Source: Actinomycetes bacterium
Lineage (GTDB): Bacteria > Actinomycetota > Coriobacteriia > Coriobacteriales > Eggerthellaceae
Assembly: GCA_023460315.1 (NCBI GenBank)
Contig: JAEWQO010000056.1
Coordinates: 1 to 64,000 of the forward strand
Direction of reading: 5' to 3'
DNA: 64,000 nt
Both the position numbers and the translations under genes were made by a program. The notes under the pieces were generated by a model. The model did not search any database and was not told where the DNA came from. It saw only the letters and a program-made list of their open reading frames with translations. Shown here piece after piece: positions 27,601 to 38,019 of this stretch (the first letter of the stretch is position 1; each line of letters starts with the position of its first letter).

Positions 27601-29466
27601 ACGATCACGGGCCAACAGCGCAGCGCCGTAGGCACCCATGTTGCCCGCGATGTCGGGGCGAACGGCCTCCACCTCGGACAGCTGCTCGAACGCCCGCAAG
27701 ACGGCATCATTCAAGAACGTGCCGCCCTGCACGATGACTTTCGTCCCCACATCGTGGGGATCCCGTATCTTAATGACTTTGAACAGAGCGTTTTTGATGA
27801 CGGAGATGGCAAGCCCCGCAGCGATGTCGCCGACGGTGGCGCCTTCTTTTTGAGCCTGCTTCACGCGGCTGTTCATGAACACCGTGCAGCGGCTGCCCAG
27901 ATCGACGGGATGCGCCGCGCCAATGGCCGTCTGGGCGAATTCCGACACGTCAAGGTCAAGCCCCGTCGCGAAGCTTTCGATGAACGAGCCGCAGCCCGAC
28001 GAGCATGCCTCGTTGAGCATGATGTGGTCGATGACGCCATCCTTCACGCGCAGGCATTTCATGTCCTGCCCGCCGATGTCGAGAATGAACTCAACGCCCG
28101 GCAGCATCTCCTGCGCGCCACGGAGATGCGCGACCGTCTCGATCTCACCGGAGTCAACGCGCAGGGCCTCCAGCAGCAGGCCCTCGCCATACCCCGTCAC
28201 GGTGGCGTGGCCGATGCTCACCAGCTGACGCCCGCTGTCGGCATCGACCGGCAGGTCGTTGTAGAGGCGCGAAAGTGCGGCCTTCGCACATCCGAGGACA
28301 TCCCCCTTGTTGCTGGCATAATGTGACCACAGAAGGCTCCCGTCCTCGTCGATGAGGGTAGCTTTGAAGGTGGTCGATCCGGCATCGATGCCAAGGTAGG
28401 CCGTGCCTGTATAGTCCATGAGTTGAGCGCGTTGCACGCATTCGGCATCGTGGCGACGACTGAATGCCGCATACTCGTCTTCATCCGCAAACAGAGGGGC
28501 AAGACGCACGACCTCGGATCCCTGAATGTCACCGAGATTCTTTAACCGATCAAGCACGTCGGAAAGGCGCTCGGACTTTGCCGTTTCGCTCCGGGCGCCC
28601 GCAACGGCACATCCGCTGGCAACGAACAGGTGAGCGTTGTCAGGCACGATGATATGGTCGTCATCAAGCTTGAGCGTCTCATAAAAACGCTTGCGCAGCT
28701 CGGGAAGATACTGCAGCGGGCCACCCAGAAAGGCGACATTGCCCCGGATGGGACGGCCGCACGCCAGACCTGATATGGTCTGCGTGACCACGGATTGGAA
28801 GATGGACGCCGCGATATCCTCCTTGCGAGCACCTTCGTTCAGCAGCGGCTGCACGTCGGTCTTGGCAAACACGCCGCAGCGGCTGGCGATGGGATAGATG
28901 GTGGCATGGTCGCGCGCAAGGCTGTCGAGGCCACCCGCATCGGTATCAAGCAGCGCCGCCATCTGATCGATGAATGCGCCCGTTCCGCCGGCACACGTTC
29001 CGTTCATACGCTGCTCGATGCCCTGGTCGAAATAGATGATCTTCGCATCCTCGCCACCCAGCTCAATGGCGACGTCGGTCTGGGGAATGAACGTCTCCAC
29101 CGCCGTCTTCGAGGCAATGACTTCCTGCACGAACTCCAATCCCAGCCACTGGGCGAGCAGCAGCCCTCCCGAACCTGTGATTGCAATGGTCATCGTCTCG
29201 TCACCAAAGCCCTGTGCAGCTTCTTCCAAGACCTCGACGATGGTGGCGCGCACATCGGCATGATGACGCCGATACACGGAAAAACGCACGTTGCCCCCTG
29301 CATCGAGAATGGCAAGCTTGACCGTGGTCGAACCCACGTCGATGCCGATGTGCAAGGGCTGCGCAGAGGAGGCCGCCGCTTCGGCAGATTCCTCATCCCG
29401 TGTAGTTTCCCTGTTCATGGACTCGACAACCACAATAGTCTCCTTCAAAATTTCATCCTGACGCAC
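24649..29466 (-). CDS. 2-Hydroxyacyl-CoA dehydratase activase-like giant protein
   Basis: A 1605-residue cytoplasmic protein. Two BadF/BadG/BcrA/BcrD ATPase domains lie in tandem: [17 protein letters not shown] near residue 37 and [18 protein letters not shown] near 355; the second has the cluster cysteines in [15 protein letters not shown]2229 domain ([19 protein letters not shown]) and a dehydratase-like C-terminal region follow. It resembles fused HgdC/HgdA-type proteins of anaerobes that use ATP to drive electrons into an Fe-S radical enzyme. GTG 29466, five bases after the TetR stop, is taken as the start. Substrate unknown. Confidence 0.9.
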   Translation of the reverse strand: MRQDEILKETIVVVESMNRETTRDEESAEAAASSAQPLHIGIDVGSTTVKLAILDAGGNVRFSVYRRHHADVRATIVEVLEEAAQGFGDETMTIAITGSGGLLLAQWLGLEFVQEVIASKTAVETFIPQTDVAIELGGEDAKIIYFDQGIEQRMNGTCAGGTGAFIDQMAALLDTDAGGLDSLARDHATIYPIASRCGVFAKTDVQPLLNEGARKEDIAASIFQSVVTQTISGLACGRPIRGNVAFLGGPLQYLPELRKRFYETLKLDDDHIIVPDNAHLFVASGCAVAGARSETAKSERLSDVLDRLKNLGDIQGSEVVRLAPLFADEDEYAAFSRRHDAECVQRAQLMDYTGTAYLGIDAGSTTFKATLIDEDGSLLWSHYASNKGDVLGCAKAALSRLYNDLPVDADSGRQLVSIGHATVTGYGEGLLLEALRVDSGEIETVAHLRGAQEMLPGVEFILDIGGQDMKCLRVKDGVIDHIMLNEACSSGCGSFIESFATGLDLDVSEFAQTAIGAAHPVDLGSRCTVFMNSRVKQAQKEGATVGDIAAGLAISVIKNALFKVIKIRDPHDVGTKVIVQGGTFLNDAVLRAFEQLSEVEAVRPDIAGNMGAYGAALLARDRCHEAQRAAAKEDESAESAARHQGSSLLSLEQIDALAPTHRTLRCKGCSNSCLLTVNDFGIDEHTGKHRRFITGNRCEKGVGTVDEAKSVPNLYEYKSKRLFDYESLAADAAPRGSVGIPRALNMYENYPFWFTFFTKLGFRVVLSDPSTKKTYEAGIESMPSESVCYPAKLSHGHIMNLLEKHPDFIWFPCSKWERQEDAGAGNHFNCPIVASYAEALRLNIDELRTSDVQFLNPWLPYDQKEHLKKRLFVELVEGHPELMGESLSAPTRSDVDAAVDAAWAEDEAFKRDIRAKGEETLAWMEETGTHGIVLAGRPYHNDPEINHAIPELLTSFGLAVLTEDSVAHLGQVERPIRVVDQWMYHTRLYAAAKVATERRDLDLIQLNSFGCGLDALTTDQVQEILEAAGKVYTVLKIDEVSNLGAARIRVRSLLAALKDQADEQAEAEHVSCGCPAVNLDPALFAPVGQEAAPTAAAAATAPVSVPAPPETFAQKSAPEVAARFRQREGTTTEFPRAVFTQEMKDAGYTILAPQMAPIHFDLLFDIFHRFGYNLELLPSVDHGAVDAGLKYVNNDICYPSILVTGQIMEAVMSGRYDTDKLAVVITQTGGGCRATNYISLIRKALKSVGLSHIPVIALSFKDLGEDNPGFKITPKMLVQAIYALLYGDLLMMALYRTRPYEMEKGSANRLFDHWMATCKAQLAHGLGRGTFKRTVRSIVEDFDTLPLHGEGTKPRVGVVGEILVKFHPTANNQVVDVIEREGCEAVVPGLVEFFLFGIAGGIFQKDPLGRSAKGAVGGRIALKFIDAFRKPVTKALEESNRFDPPANIYELAEYASEILSLCNSMGEGWLLTAEMVELIKTGAPNVVCTQPFACLPNHVVGKAVIKELRRRYPDSNIVAVDYDPGASEVNQLNRIKLMISVAKSNLAEKETEAQAARDAYVGGAKVVPQIMGSEVAISCDASPRCGCSCEVHEDVVESEREELRV

Positions 29467-29471
29467 AGCCT

Positions 29472-30185
29472 CTACAGCTTGATCGATTCTCCCGGCTTGA
29501 TGAAGAGGAGCCTCATGGCGACAAGCGCCATTTCCTCAGAGGACTCCTGCATGCCCGTCTCGATCCATCGCGTGATGATTCCCAGATAGGCCGACGCGAA
29601 AAATGCCACATAGTAGCCAACGAACGGCTCCGGATCGTTGCGATAGCGCTCACTTAGGATGGACTGGATAAGATAGGTGCAAACAGAGTCGCGCAGCCGA
29701 GGGCCAAAGCGGATGTCCCCGCCAGGACCAAGGGCTGCGTGCAGGAAATCGCCCTGCCCGCGCAAATAGTCAAACAGATCGACCAGAAACGGCAGCGGCC
29801 GCCGCTTCACCCGATAGGACCAGACCGACTTGAGGCTGAGTCCCTGCAGCTTGTTCTGAAAGCACTCCAGATCCGCCATGATCTCATTTTCCAGCGCGGC
29901 CAACAAGCCTTCCTTGGTGTGGAAGTGATTGTAGAACGTCCCCCGGTTGAGATCGGCTCGGGCACAGAGATCGTTCACCGTGAAGCCGTCAAAGCCACGT
30001 TCCTCCATCAGGCCAATGAGGGCGGCGCGCAAGGCCTTTTTGGAACGGGTGATACGGCGATCCTCGGTGCAAAGCCCGATCATGGCCGGCCCGGTCGCAC
30101 CGATGCCGGCCGCGGAGTCCTCCGCGATATCTCCACCGCATTCGAGCCTGTCAGCAGGCTGCGCGGCGGCAACCTTTGTCGGCAT
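29472..30185 (-). CDS. TetR/AcrR family regulator
   Basis: A 237-residue regulator. The HTH is [20 protein letters not shown] followed by [26 protein letters not shown], and the C-terminal part is of the TetR_C_8-like type ([20 protein letters not shown]). ATG 30185 is preferred because of an AAGGGGG site; the frame continues nine codons upstream to a TTG. About 40 residues precede the HTH, more than usual. It heads the activase/Tm-1 run and is divergent from birA, so it probably controls this operon. Confidence 0.9.
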   Translation of the reverse strand: MPTKVAAAQPADRLECGGDIAEDSAAGIGATGPAMIGLCTEDRRITRSKKALRAALIGLMEERGFDGFTVNDLCARADLNRGTFYNHFHTKEGLLAALENEIMADLECFQNKLQGLSLKSVWSYRVKRRPLPFLVDLFDYLRGQGDFLHAALGPGGDIRFGPRLRDSVCTYLIQSILSERYRNDPEPFVGYYVAFFASAYLGIITRWIETGMQESSEEMALVAMRLLFIKPGESIKL

Positions 30186-30387
30186 GCCTGCCCCCTTCGT
30201 CAGCTTCATCAATTCACGATCAGGTCGTTTCCGTTTCTAGACAGATCGATCATTAATAGACACTCTGTTCAATAACCGTATTCTAGAGGCAAACGTGCGA
30301 AATATCAAGTCCGCCCGCAGGCGGTGCCTGCTCCTTGCACCGCCAGGAAACAGTCGCGCCTATTGTCACCTTCTATCACTATTTATG

Positions 30388-30417
30388 TTGACATTCATGA
30401 CCACGCTCGCCTACCAT
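30388..30417 (+). promoter_or_regulatory. birA: birA promoter
   Basis: TTGACA (30388-30393) and TACCAT (30412-30417) are separated by 18 bases and lie about 28 bases before the birA start. No biotin-operator dyad was seen, so autorepression by BirA is not evident here. Confidence 0.55.
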
Positions 30418-30444
30418 ACGTCTGTCAAACCGGAAAGGAAGAGG

Positions 30445-31416
30445 ATGGGCACCAAAGAAGAGCTGCTTCGTTTGCTTGAAGGCAGCCGCGAACAGTACCT
30501 GTCGGGCGCAAAGATCGCACAGGCGATCGGCGTCAGCCGCAATGCCGTCTGGAAAGCCGTTGAAGCCTTGCGTGGGGAAGGGTACCTCATCACTGCGTCC
30601 ACCAATCGGGGCTATCTCCTCTCCCGCGAGAACGACCTGCTGTCACCCCAAGCCATCGAGCGGTTCCTGCCAGCCGGCAACCCGTTTGACATCACCGTCC
30701 GCAAACGCATCGATTCCACGAATGCAGAAGCACGGCGACGCGCCAGCGAAGGTGCCCCGGAGGGTGTCGTCATCGTCGCCGAAGAGCAGACTGCAGGACG
30801 GGGACGACCCGGCAAGACCTTCTTCTCACCAGCGTCCACCGGCCTGTACCTGAGCATCGTGCTGAGGCCGCGCCTCCAAGCCGACCGTGCGCAATACCTC
30901 ACCACAGCGGCTGCCGTCGCCTGCGCCCAGGCCATCGAAGCAGTCACGGGAAAGGTGGCACGCATCAAGTGGGTGAATGACATCTACTGCAACGGCCGCA
31001 AGGTGGCCGGCATTCTCACCGAGGGCGTGATCGACATGGAATCGGGAAGGTTTTCCCATGCTGTGCTTGGCATGGGAGTGAATGTGAAGCCCCCTTCCGC
31101 CGGATTCCCCTCCGACATTTCCACTATCGCCGGCGCCCTCTGTGACGCAGACGCCGACGCGCTTCGCAGCCAGCTGGCCGCCGAGATGCTCATGCGGTTC
31201 TGGCGGCTGTACGACAATCCATTCAGCCGAGAAACCTATGAAGAATACCGCCGCCGGTGCTTCCTTTTGGGAGAGCCCATCGTCGTGTCGCATAACGGAT
31301 CACGCGTGCGGGCACGGGCCGTCGATCTGACCGAGGACTTCAAGCTGGTGATCGAGCTGCCGAACAAGGAACGCCACGAGCTCCCCTATGGAGAAGTGAG
31401 CGCATCGCGTCTCTGA
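30445..31416 (+). CDS. birA: Bifunctional biotin--[acetyl-CoA-carboxylase] ligase/repressor
   Basis: A 323-residue BirA. The N-terminal winged helix (LSGAKIAQAIGVSRNAVWKA, NRGYLLS) can bind DNA, the central catalytic domain has GRGRPGKTFFS (biotinyl-AMP loop) and KWVNDIYCNGRKVAGILTE, and a C-terminal SH3-like domain follows. ATG 30445 follows GGAAGAGG and fits the family N-terminus; the frame opens 50 codons earlier. It attaches biotin to carboxylase subunits and may also repress biotin genes. Confidence 0.95.
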   Translation: MGTKEELLRLLEGSREQYLSGAKIAQAIGVSRNAVWKAVEALRGEGYLITASTNRGYLLSRENDLLSPQAIERFLPAGNPFDITVRKRIDSTNAEARRRASEGAPEGVVIVAEEQTAGRGRPGKTFFSPASTGLYLSIVLRPRLQADRAQYLTTAAAVACAQAIEAVTGKVARIKWVNDIYCNGRKVAGILTEGVIDMESGRFSHAVLGMGVNVKPPSAGFPSDISTIAGALCDADADALRSQLAAEMLMRFWRLYDNPFSRETYEEYRRRCFLLGEPIVVSHNGSRVRARAVDLTEDFKLVIELPNKERHELPYGEVSASRL

Positions 31417-31608
31417 GGTCCGAAGGACGGCTCGACGAAAAACTCGCCCTGCGGTGAGGACCGCGTTCAGATGGAGCAACCGTTTGCCCACAGGTCGGCT
31501 CCTGCGCGGCCGTCCGCCGATCTCATCCTTATAATGGCCGCATACTTCGGCGCATCGCGCCCGAAAGCGGTGCGCCCTCCTTCTCATCCGTCAGAACAGG
31601 AGATCGCC

Positions 31609-33138
31609 ATGGACCCCAATTCACCCCTCCCCCCGACTTCAAACAATCCCACCATGTCCGGCGTCACCGGACACCCTGATCCCTACAGCGGACTCGACAA
31701 GCTCTTCATCGCGGGCACGTGGCGCGAGGGGGCAAGCGGCGAGAGCGCCGCGGACACGAACCCCTTCAACCAGGAAGAACTCGCCACCCACGTCCTCGCC
31801 GACCGATCGGATGTCGACGAGGCGTACGCCGCGGCAGCGCGCGTCCAACCTGTCTGGGCAGCCACCCCACCGGCCGAACGTGCGGCCCTCATGGCCCGGG
31901 CCGTGCGCATCTTCGACGAGCGCCACGACGAGCTCGTCACCTGGTGTCAGCGTGAGTCAGGAGGCATCCGCGCGAAAGCGGAGTTCGAGGTCGGAGCCGC
32001 ACGCGCCGCCGCCGAGGAGGCCGCATCTTTCCCCTATCGCATGCATGGCGACATCTTTCCCTCCGACACGCCCGGCAAGGAAAACCGGGTGTACCGGCAG
32101 GCCTTGGGGGTCATCGGCGTCATCAGCCCCTGGAACTTCGCGATGAACCTGTCCAACCGTTCGGTGGCGGCGGCGCTTGCCGTCGGGAACACCGTCGTGC
32201 TGAAACCCGCCAGCGACACGCCCATCACCGGTGGGCTGCTCCTTGCGAAGATATATGAGGAGGCCGGGCTCATGGAAGGAGCCTTGTCGGTGCTCATTGG
32301 CCGGGGTAGCGAGATCGGCGATTACTTCGTCGAGCATCCGGTGCCCAAGTTCATCTCGTTCACCGGCTCGACGGCGGTCGGTCGCGGCATTGGAGCCAAG
32401 GCCACCGGCGGGGCGCGCATCAAGCGGATCGCGCTCGAGCTTGGAGGCAACTGCCCGCTCGTCATACGCGCCGATGCGGATGTCGACCAAGCCGTCGACA
32501 TCGCCATTGCGGGTCGGTTCCTACATCAGGGGCAGATATGCATGAGCACGAACCGCATCATCGTGGATGCGGCGATAGCGGACGAGTTCACACGGCGATT
32601 CGTCGAGCGCGCCGACGCCCTTATTTGCGGCGACCAGATGGACGAGGCGACCGACATCGGTCCCATCATCAACGAGTCCCAGTTCCAAAGCCTGCTCGCC
32701 AAGATACAGCGAGCCCTCGACCAAGGCGCAACCCTCGCGCTCGGCGGCGAGCCCACCGGACGCGTCGTGCCACCTCACGTATTCACCGACGTCGATCCGT
32801 CCTCCGACATCGCCCTGCAGGAAAGTTTCGGACCCCTCGCCCCCCTCATCGTCTCACACGGCGAGGAAGAGGCCCTCGCCTTTGCGAACATGAGTGACTA
32901 CGGGCTCTCGTCGGCGGTCGTAGGCGGTGACGTCGAAGCGGCTACCGCGTTCGCGCTCAAGATAGACGCCGGCATGACGCACGTCAACGATATGACCGTC
33001 GCCGATGAGCAGCACGTGCCCTTCGGAGGAGAGAAGAACTCAGGTTTGGGACGCTTCAACGGCCGTTGGATTCTCGAGGAGATGACGCGCACCCACTGGG
33101 TGTCGGTCCAACACGCGCCCCATCCCTATCCCCTCTAA
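31609..33138 (+). CDS. NAD(P)-dependent aldehyde dehydrogenase
   Basis: A 509-residue aldehyde dehydrogenase of the benzaldehyde/succinate-semialdehyde type. The cofactor motif FTGSTAVGRGIGAKATGG, the general-base glutamate in ELGGNCPLVI and the catalytic cysteine in FLHQGQICMSTNRI are intact, and PWNFAMNLSNRS and ESFGPLAPLIV follow the family. ATG 31609 has an AGGAG site. It stands alone after birA; the aldehyde substrate cannot be told from sequence. Confidence 0.93.
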   Translation: MDPNSPLPPTSNNPTMSGVTGHPDPYSGLDKLFIAGTWREGASGESAADTNPFNQEELATHVLADRSDVDEAYAAAARVQPVWAATPPAERAALMARAVRIFDERHDELVTWCQRESGGIRAKAEFEVGAARAAAEEAASFPYRMHGDIFPSDTPGKENRVYRQALGVIGVISPWNFAMNLSNRSVAAALAVGNTVVLKPASDTPITGGLLLAKIYEEAGLMEGALSVLIGRGSEIGDYFVEHPVPKFISFTGSTAVGRGIGAKATGGARIKRIALELGGNCPLVIRADADVDQAVDIAIAGRFLHQGQICMSTNRIIVDAAIADEFTRRFVERADALICGDQMDEATDIGPIINESQFQSLLAKIQRALDQGATLALGGEPTGRVVPPHVFTDVDPSSDIALQESFGPLAPLIVSHGEEEALAFANMSDYGLSSAVVGGDVEAATAFALKIDAGMTHVNDMTVADEQHVPFGGEKNSGLGRFNGRWILEEMTRTHWVSVQHAPHPYPL

Positions 33139-33442
33139 GACACAATTGATTTGCTTTCGACTTTAAAGCCCGATGGTGTAAGGAGCAGGCCAGCGTAGAC
33201 TCGCTTCTTAGGAAGTTGCGGTTCTGCGGTGGCCTGTGCTTCGAAGAAAACTCCGGCGGACATTATCGATTCATGATGCCGTTTCCCATTCTGGACGCCT
33301 TGACCACCTTCATCTTTGACTTGGATTTCAGCCTGAGCGGCGCCTCTCTCTGGCACTCGAAAGTCAGACTATCGACTGCATGTCATCTGTTCCAAGATCA
33401 ACTTTCGTGAGGATACCATGCTATCATGCTGATGGAAGGGGC
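33139..33442. other. Gene-free region before cassette 2
   Basis: No accepted gene. A minus-strand frame (33135-33356) ending in KRVYAGLLLTPSGFKVESK has no ribosome site and no recognised family; it could be the tail of a decayed gene. Base composition falls here from that of the aldehyde dehydrogenase gene to the lower GC of cassette 2, so this is the probable left boundary of the acquired segment. Confidence 0.4.
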
Positions 33443-36244
33443 ATGTTTCCGAAGAAGGGATTTCCTGGTTATGAATCTATTCTGCAAGAGCAAAATGGAT
33501 TTACAAAAACAGATTTGCCGCAGGTAGTTTTGCCGAGGAATACCTTACATCGATTTGTGCAACTCGCTTTATGGAGCTCATGGTTCTCCATTTTGCTGGG
33601 AACTCCGTTTTTTCTTGCAGACCCTCTCTCTGGCATTTCATATTCAAATCGCTACCTATTTGTCGCAGTCGGACTGTTGATAGGCTCTTATCTTTCATGC
33701 CGCCCGCAACCTTCCCGGTTTTCGCTGAGGAATTTGAAAAGATTCTCTGTTGCCATCGGTGTGACAGCAACGATTATCGCCGTCATTCCCGAATGGCTAT
33801 CCTTGTCATATTACTATTGGGCAGATTCGAACGAAATAAAATACCACGTCGCCTATTTAGTGTTCAGATTGTTTATTGATGCTCAGCCATTTCTTCTTGT
33901 ACTGGGTTCGTCGCTTTGCATATTCACGGGAGGACAGTTGATAGGCGAGAGCATGCATACCGTGCCGCCTATTGCAAAACAGCCCAATGGCGGGAAAACG
34001 CAACGGTACGTAGCGCCATCGATCCTGTTGATTGCTCCCATCTCAATGTTCCTGATAGGATTTTTCCATAAATCGTGGCCTGGATTGATTGATCGGCTCA
34101 TGTCAGGAATCATGTTAGATCAATCCCTCCAGTCATTGTTGGTCTACGCAATTGCAGCCACCTCCTTTATGTTTTTCTCTGCAACAGCATGGATCCTCTA
34201 TGCTTTCGTCTGCCGCGTTGCACGAACTCATGAATCTGGCCATACGATTTACAGCGCATTGTATGCGCGGCTTATCCTGTCGCTTGCGCTAGGGATGATA
34301 TGCTGGAATCTCATTACCCGTGTGCTTCCCGTACTGGGCCAAGTACCTCATTGGAGCGATGCCGGCGAGTGGATAAGAACAATTCCTGCTGGCGGCCCAG
34401 AGCTTGGCGTCCTCATAACCCTTGCAATGCTTGCCGGGCTTGCCGTCGGCGTGAAGGATGGGCCAAAGGCAGGCAAGTTCGGCCCCGCCATGCCATCGGG
34501 ACAAACAAATCAAGACACGCCGTCGAATACTGCCAGCATAAAGAGCGACAACGATTTAGACATAGACAAGTTCTGCGCAGCATCAGGCTTGACCGAGCGA
34601 GAAGCTACAGCCGTCAAACTCTTGATCGAGGGAAAGACATCTGCTCAATCAGCCGATTTGATGGAGATCAAACCACAGACAGTGCGCACCTACCTTCAAC
34701 GCGCTTACAAAAAAACTAAGGTAGACAATGGTGAGGAATTAATTAAAGCATGGAATGGCGAAGCAGAAAACACTGCATTCGCCACCTCAGTCGAGAAAGT
34801 GCGCAGCGTTCAGCGTCGCACCCAAGCAAGCACGTGCGATCTTGCATTGGGGATGGCGTTGATAGTTGCAGCATGCCTGTTCTTGCTTCCACAGTCCATG
34901 GAAAGACTGGCATGGGGTTCCGGCCGCGAAATGCTCGTAGGATCATCCATCGCGCTGCTCCTGGTAGCTGTTTTAGCCCACCACGCATCATGGGCAATAA
35001 GCAGGAATGTCATCAAGCTGAAAGGGAATCAGACATTTCGCCGCCGGCCTGCTGCATGGCTCATTGGAGTAGTTCCATTGGTGGCAATTATGACATTGGG
35101 AGCATGTTCAATCATTGTTTCGTCAGATGCAGGCAACGGGATCGGAATGCCTTCGCTTGCATACTGCGTGTCCTCGTTCGCTTTTATGCTGATCCTCTGT
35201 GTCGGCGGATGGAGCATTGTACATCTTCTTCACTATAGCTCCAAACAACTCTGCCTCCTTTATGGAGGATCGTGCGCTTGCGTGATCGCAAGTGTAACTG
35301 CATGGAGTTATCTAGAAGGAAGCCGCTGGATGCTTACGGTAGTTCTATCCCTGCTCATTTGCGTGCTGTCAACAATCTCTTTCTTCGAAAAGCAAAGCAC
35401 GAATGGCACGAAACATGCCCCACGACCTGTCTCATCAACCCAACCGCGTTTTTTGACCGTCTTTTTTGGCTGCACATGCCTGGCATATGGATTCGTGTGG
35501 GAAGAATCGTGGCGTGGGTCAGATCTCTTTATGACTCCATTCTTTATCGGCCTATACGCAGCGTGTGGAATCATTTGCTTTTCCGTGTACCTGTGGCACA
35601 CCAAAGGTACGCGGAAAAGCATTTACCTGATTGCGGCCTCTCTCGGTATCTGCATAGGTGCTTTTGCCATGGGAGCGTACTCACTTGTGCTTGCCGTATC
35701 GTTTTTGTTCTTCAGCATTATTTCCCTTGATGCCGTCCAAGGGAGACTCCTGTCCTTCGACACGGCGCTCGGCGGCATGGCTTTATTGGCGTGTGGATGC
35801 ATGATAGGGCTCATTGGCATGGACGTGATAAACGACCTCCTCTATTTGAAAGTCTACAATGCGCTCGTCTCGTTTGAGGACGTCAAAAATTTGAAAACCT
35901 TCATTGCGTTTGGATATGGGTTGCTTCTCATGTTTTTCCTCCTGTCCGTCGGGCTGTTCTGCAAGAATTTATTCGACCAAAAACTTGCCCTTTCATTGCT
36001 TGGCAAGGAGAACCAAGGCGACTTCATGGACGAGCTTCGAAGACTCCTGCTCAAAAATGGGTTGAACGAAACGCAAACCTCCGTTGCCTTGCTCATTTTG
36101 GAAGGCCTTACAACCAAGCAAATTGCTGAAAGACTCAACTATTCGCCCGGCACCGTCAATACGGCACGCATGGCGATTTATCGGACGCTTGGCATCCACA
36201 GCCGGATGGAGTTAACGGCAGTTTTGCTGAAAAAAATGGCATAA
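33443..36244 (+). CDS. Double membrane-anchored LuxR regulator (fusion of two copies)
   Basis: A protein of about 933 residues. A first membrane half (about ten hydrophobic segments) ends in a LuxR HTH (LTEREATAVKLLIEGKTS, DLMEIKPQTVRTYLQRAYKK; coded near 34590-34740). A second membrane half follows and ends in another LuxR HTH (LNETQTSVALLILEGLTTKQ, YSPGTVNTARMAIYRTLGI; near 36060-36235). Single-copy versions of about 450-500 residues abound in Eggerthellaceae. ATG 33443 is near GGAAGGGG; ATG 33380 is an alternative. It directly precedes cassette 2 and is its likely regulator. Confidence 0.88.
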   Translation: MFPKKGFPGYESILQEQNGFTKTDLPQVVLPRNTLHRFVQLALWSSWFSILLGTPFFLADPLSGISYSNRYLFVAVGLLIGSYLSCRPQPSRFSLRNLKRFSVAIGVTATIIAVIPEWLSLSYYYWADSNEIKYHVAYLVFRLFIDAQPFLLVLGSSLCIFTGGQLIGESMHTVPPIAKQPNGGKTQRYVAPSILLIAPISMFLIGFFHKSWPGLIDRLMSGIMLDQSLQSLLVYAIAATSFMFFSATAWILYAFVCRVARTHESGHTIYSALYARLILSLALGMICWNLITRVLPVLGQVPHWSDAGEWIRTIPAGGPELGVLITLAMLAGLAVGVKDGPKAGKFGPAMPSGQTNQDTPSNTASIKSDNDLDIDKFCAASGLTEREATAVKLLIEGKTSAQSADLMEIKPQTVRTYLQRAYKKTKVDNGEELIKAWNGEAENTAFATSVEKVRSVQRRTQASTCDLALGMALIVAACLFLLPQSMERLAWGSGREMLVGSSIALLLVAVLAHHASWAISRNVIKLKGNQTFRRRPAAWLIGVVPLVAIMTLGACSIIVSSDAGNGIGMPSLAYCVSSFAFMLILCVGGWSIVHLLHYSSKQLCLLYGGSCACVIASVTAWSYLEGSRWMLTVVLSLLICVLSTISFFEKQSTNGTKHAPRPVSSTQPRFLTVFFGCTCLAYGFVWEESWRGSDLFMTPFFIGLYAACGIICFSVYLWHTKGTRKSIYLIAASLGICIGAFAMGAYSLVLAVSFLFFSIISLDAVQGRLLSFDTALGGMALLACGCMIGLIGMDVINDLLYLKVYNALVSFEDVKNLKTFIAFGYGLLLMFFLLSVGLFCKNLFDQKLALSLLGKENQGDFMDELRRLLLKNGLNETQTSVALLILEGLTTKQIAERLNYSPGTVNTARMAIYRTLGIHSRMELTAVLLKKMA

Positions 36245-36388
36245 CGTCCCAATGATCAGCTAAAACGCATCTTGTCATCACAAGAATCATAAACTTCATA
36301 TGCTCTGATGACAGACGGAATCCTCATGCCAGCCTAGGATGACATCGCGGAATCAAGATGACCGACAAAAAGGGATTCAGCCCTATCA

Positions 36389-36445
36389 AGAGGCGTGGGC
36401 CAGAGCGAGATCCCGCGTGGCATGTCCACGCCTCTTTAATTTTTG
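36389..36445 (+). terminator. Terminator or attenuator between the LuxR gene and cassette 2
   Basis: AGAGGCGTGG (36389-36398) pairs with CCACGCCTCT (36426-36435), with an inner GCCA/TGGC pair, followed by TTAATTTTT. The stem-loop lies 13 bases before the ribosome site of the next gene. It may end the LuxR transcript or attenuate read-through into the cassette. Confidence 0.75.
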
Positions 36446-36457
36446 GAAGGAACAGCA

Positions 36458-37165
36458 ATGTTTTTCGGCATGCAAAAAAAAGAAATCCGAGCACTTGTCA
36501 TCCTTATTGCGACTGCGGCGATCGTAGGCACGGGGTGGCTCACGTGGAAAAATACGAGCGACGCAGAAATTGAGCATAAAAAGGATATCAATGCTGAATT
36601 TCAGAAAGCGAACACCCAGACGTACGAGCAAGGCGATACCATCGTGTGTGATTCCCGTGCCGACGAGGATATGGCAGATGGATCAGGCCAATCCTACTCT
36701 GCCGGATTTGACTGGAACGGAACGATGAACTGGACAGTTGTCGATTCCTTTCTTTACGACAATCCCGCCGATGCCGGGATATCAGAAGATTCGGAAGGAA
36801 CTTTCTTGCCCATGCCGACAAGCATAGCCGAGAGCGGGGACTATAGATTTCTCTTGTGTGAAGTGTCTATAGAGAACGTTGATGCAGAACCGACGGACGA
36901 TATCAAACCTCCTTTCAATATTGCCACGTTTCGTACGGGCACCGTAGGCTATTTCGATGGAACAATAGAAGGAGCCGCAGAAAAAGACGGGTGGAAGTAT
37001 GATCTCCCCATTGGCACAACAGCTGTGTATCATGTCGGTTTTTACATCCTCAACCCCGATGACAATCCCAAGGTTCTTTCCGCCTCCATCGGAAATGCGA
37101 GTACCGATATAAAGAAGATACAGGTACATCTTGAACCACATGACCTTCGAGCTGATGCAAAATGA
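36458..37165 (+). CDS. Membrane-anchored extracellular accessory protein A, cassette 2
   Basis: A 235-residue protein with an N-terminal membrane segment (about residues 9-28), a charged linker and an exported beta-rich domain with SGDYRFLLCEVSIENVDAEP and PIGTTAVYHVGFYILNPDD. It corresponds in position and layout to the gene at 14075. ATG 36458 follows GGAAGG; the frame begins earlier at a TTG that is not needed. It overlaps the first permease gene by four bases (ATGA). Family not identified with certainty. Confidence 0.7.
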   Translation: MFFGMQKKEIRALVILIATAAIVGTGWLTWKNTSDAEIEHKKDINAEFQKANTQTYEQGDTIVCDSRADEDMADGSGQSYSAGFDWNGTMNWTVVDSFLYDNPADAGISEDSEGTFLPMPTSIAESGDYRFLLCEVSIENVDAEPTDDIKPPFNIATFRTGTVGYFDGTIEGAAEKDGWKYDLPIGTTAVYHVGFYILNPDDNPKVLSASIGNASTDIKKIQVHLEPHDLRADAK

Positions 37166-38019
37166 GGGCTCTTGCATTAATGGAGTTGCGCAAGGCCCTT
37201 TGCAATAAATGGTTTCTTATTTCTCTTGCTCTTGGGCTCGCTCTTGCGATCGCGAGCGCGCTGCTCATTCTTGTTCCATACAGCGAGGGACAGAAATTCC
37301 CCCTGCCCGATTCCCTCTATACCAGCCCCAATGTACGCAGTTCGTTTTGTTTTTGGATGAATGTCGAATTGCAAACACCGACGTCACCTTTGTTCTATCG
37401 CTTAGCCCCTCTGCTTGCGGTTGTTCCTTATGCCTGGTCATTGCAGACCGAACTGCAAAATGGGTATATAAATCAGCTTTATACACGGGTCTCCCGAACG
37501 CGTTATCTTGCAGCGAAGGGACTGGCGGTGTTTGTATCGGGAGGACTTATAGCCTGCGTCCCCCAAGTGGTTAATTTCGCCATACATGCTGCATGTGTGC
37601 CGGGACGCATACCCGATATCATTGACTCGTTTTATATGGGCATGGGGACAGAGAACCTTTGGTCGTGGTCATTTTTCAATGTCCCTCTCCTTTTTGTCTT
37701 TTCATATTGCCTGCTTGGATTCGTGCTTTGTGGAATATGGGCAGTGTTCGTGGCAAGTCTGTCGTTTTTAATCAGCAATCGAGTGATTCTCATGACAGCC
37801 CCTTATCTAGGACTCACGGTTGTGCAATTTGTCAACGAGCGTATTTTCGTTTCTCTGTTCGGCGGCATCCGAGGAGTGCAGCTCAGTTTGTTCGAGAACC
37901 TGCACGCAATGTCACAGCCGTATTTTTCGGATGGCCGAATCATTGCCTGCGAAGCACTTGCGCTCTTGCTCATATCCTTAGCAATTGCTGCATCGTATCT
38001 GAGGCGGGACGTGCTGTGA
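37162..38019 (+). CDS. ABC-2-type permease 1, cassette 2
   Basis: A 285-residue membrane protein with about six segments. It starts MRALALMELRKALCNKWFLI and has the loop LQTELQNGYINQLYTRVSRT, close in pattern to permease 1 of cassette 1. It overlaps its neighbours at ATGA and GTGA junctions, showing tight translational coupling. It would form the channel with the next permease and the ATPase. Confidence 0.82.
   Translation: MRALALMELRKALCNKWFLISLALGLALAIASALLILVPYSEGQKFPLPDSLYTSPNVRSSFCFWMNVELQTPTSPLFYRLAPLLAVVPYAWSLQTELQNGYINQLYTRVSRTRYLAAKGLAVFVSGGLIACVPQVVNFAIHAACVPGRIPDIIDSFYMGMGTENLWSWSFFNVPLLFVFSYCLLGFVLCGIWAVFVASLSFLISNRVILMTAPYLGLTVVQFVNERIFVSLFGGIRGVQLSLFENLHAMSQPYFSDGRIIACEALALLLISLAIAASYLRRDVL

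Noticed and set aside
36358..36573. 71-codon plus-strand frame as a small peptide of cassette 2
   Set aside because: It runs through the terminator hairpin and overlaps the accessory protein gene in another frame; no signal peptide.
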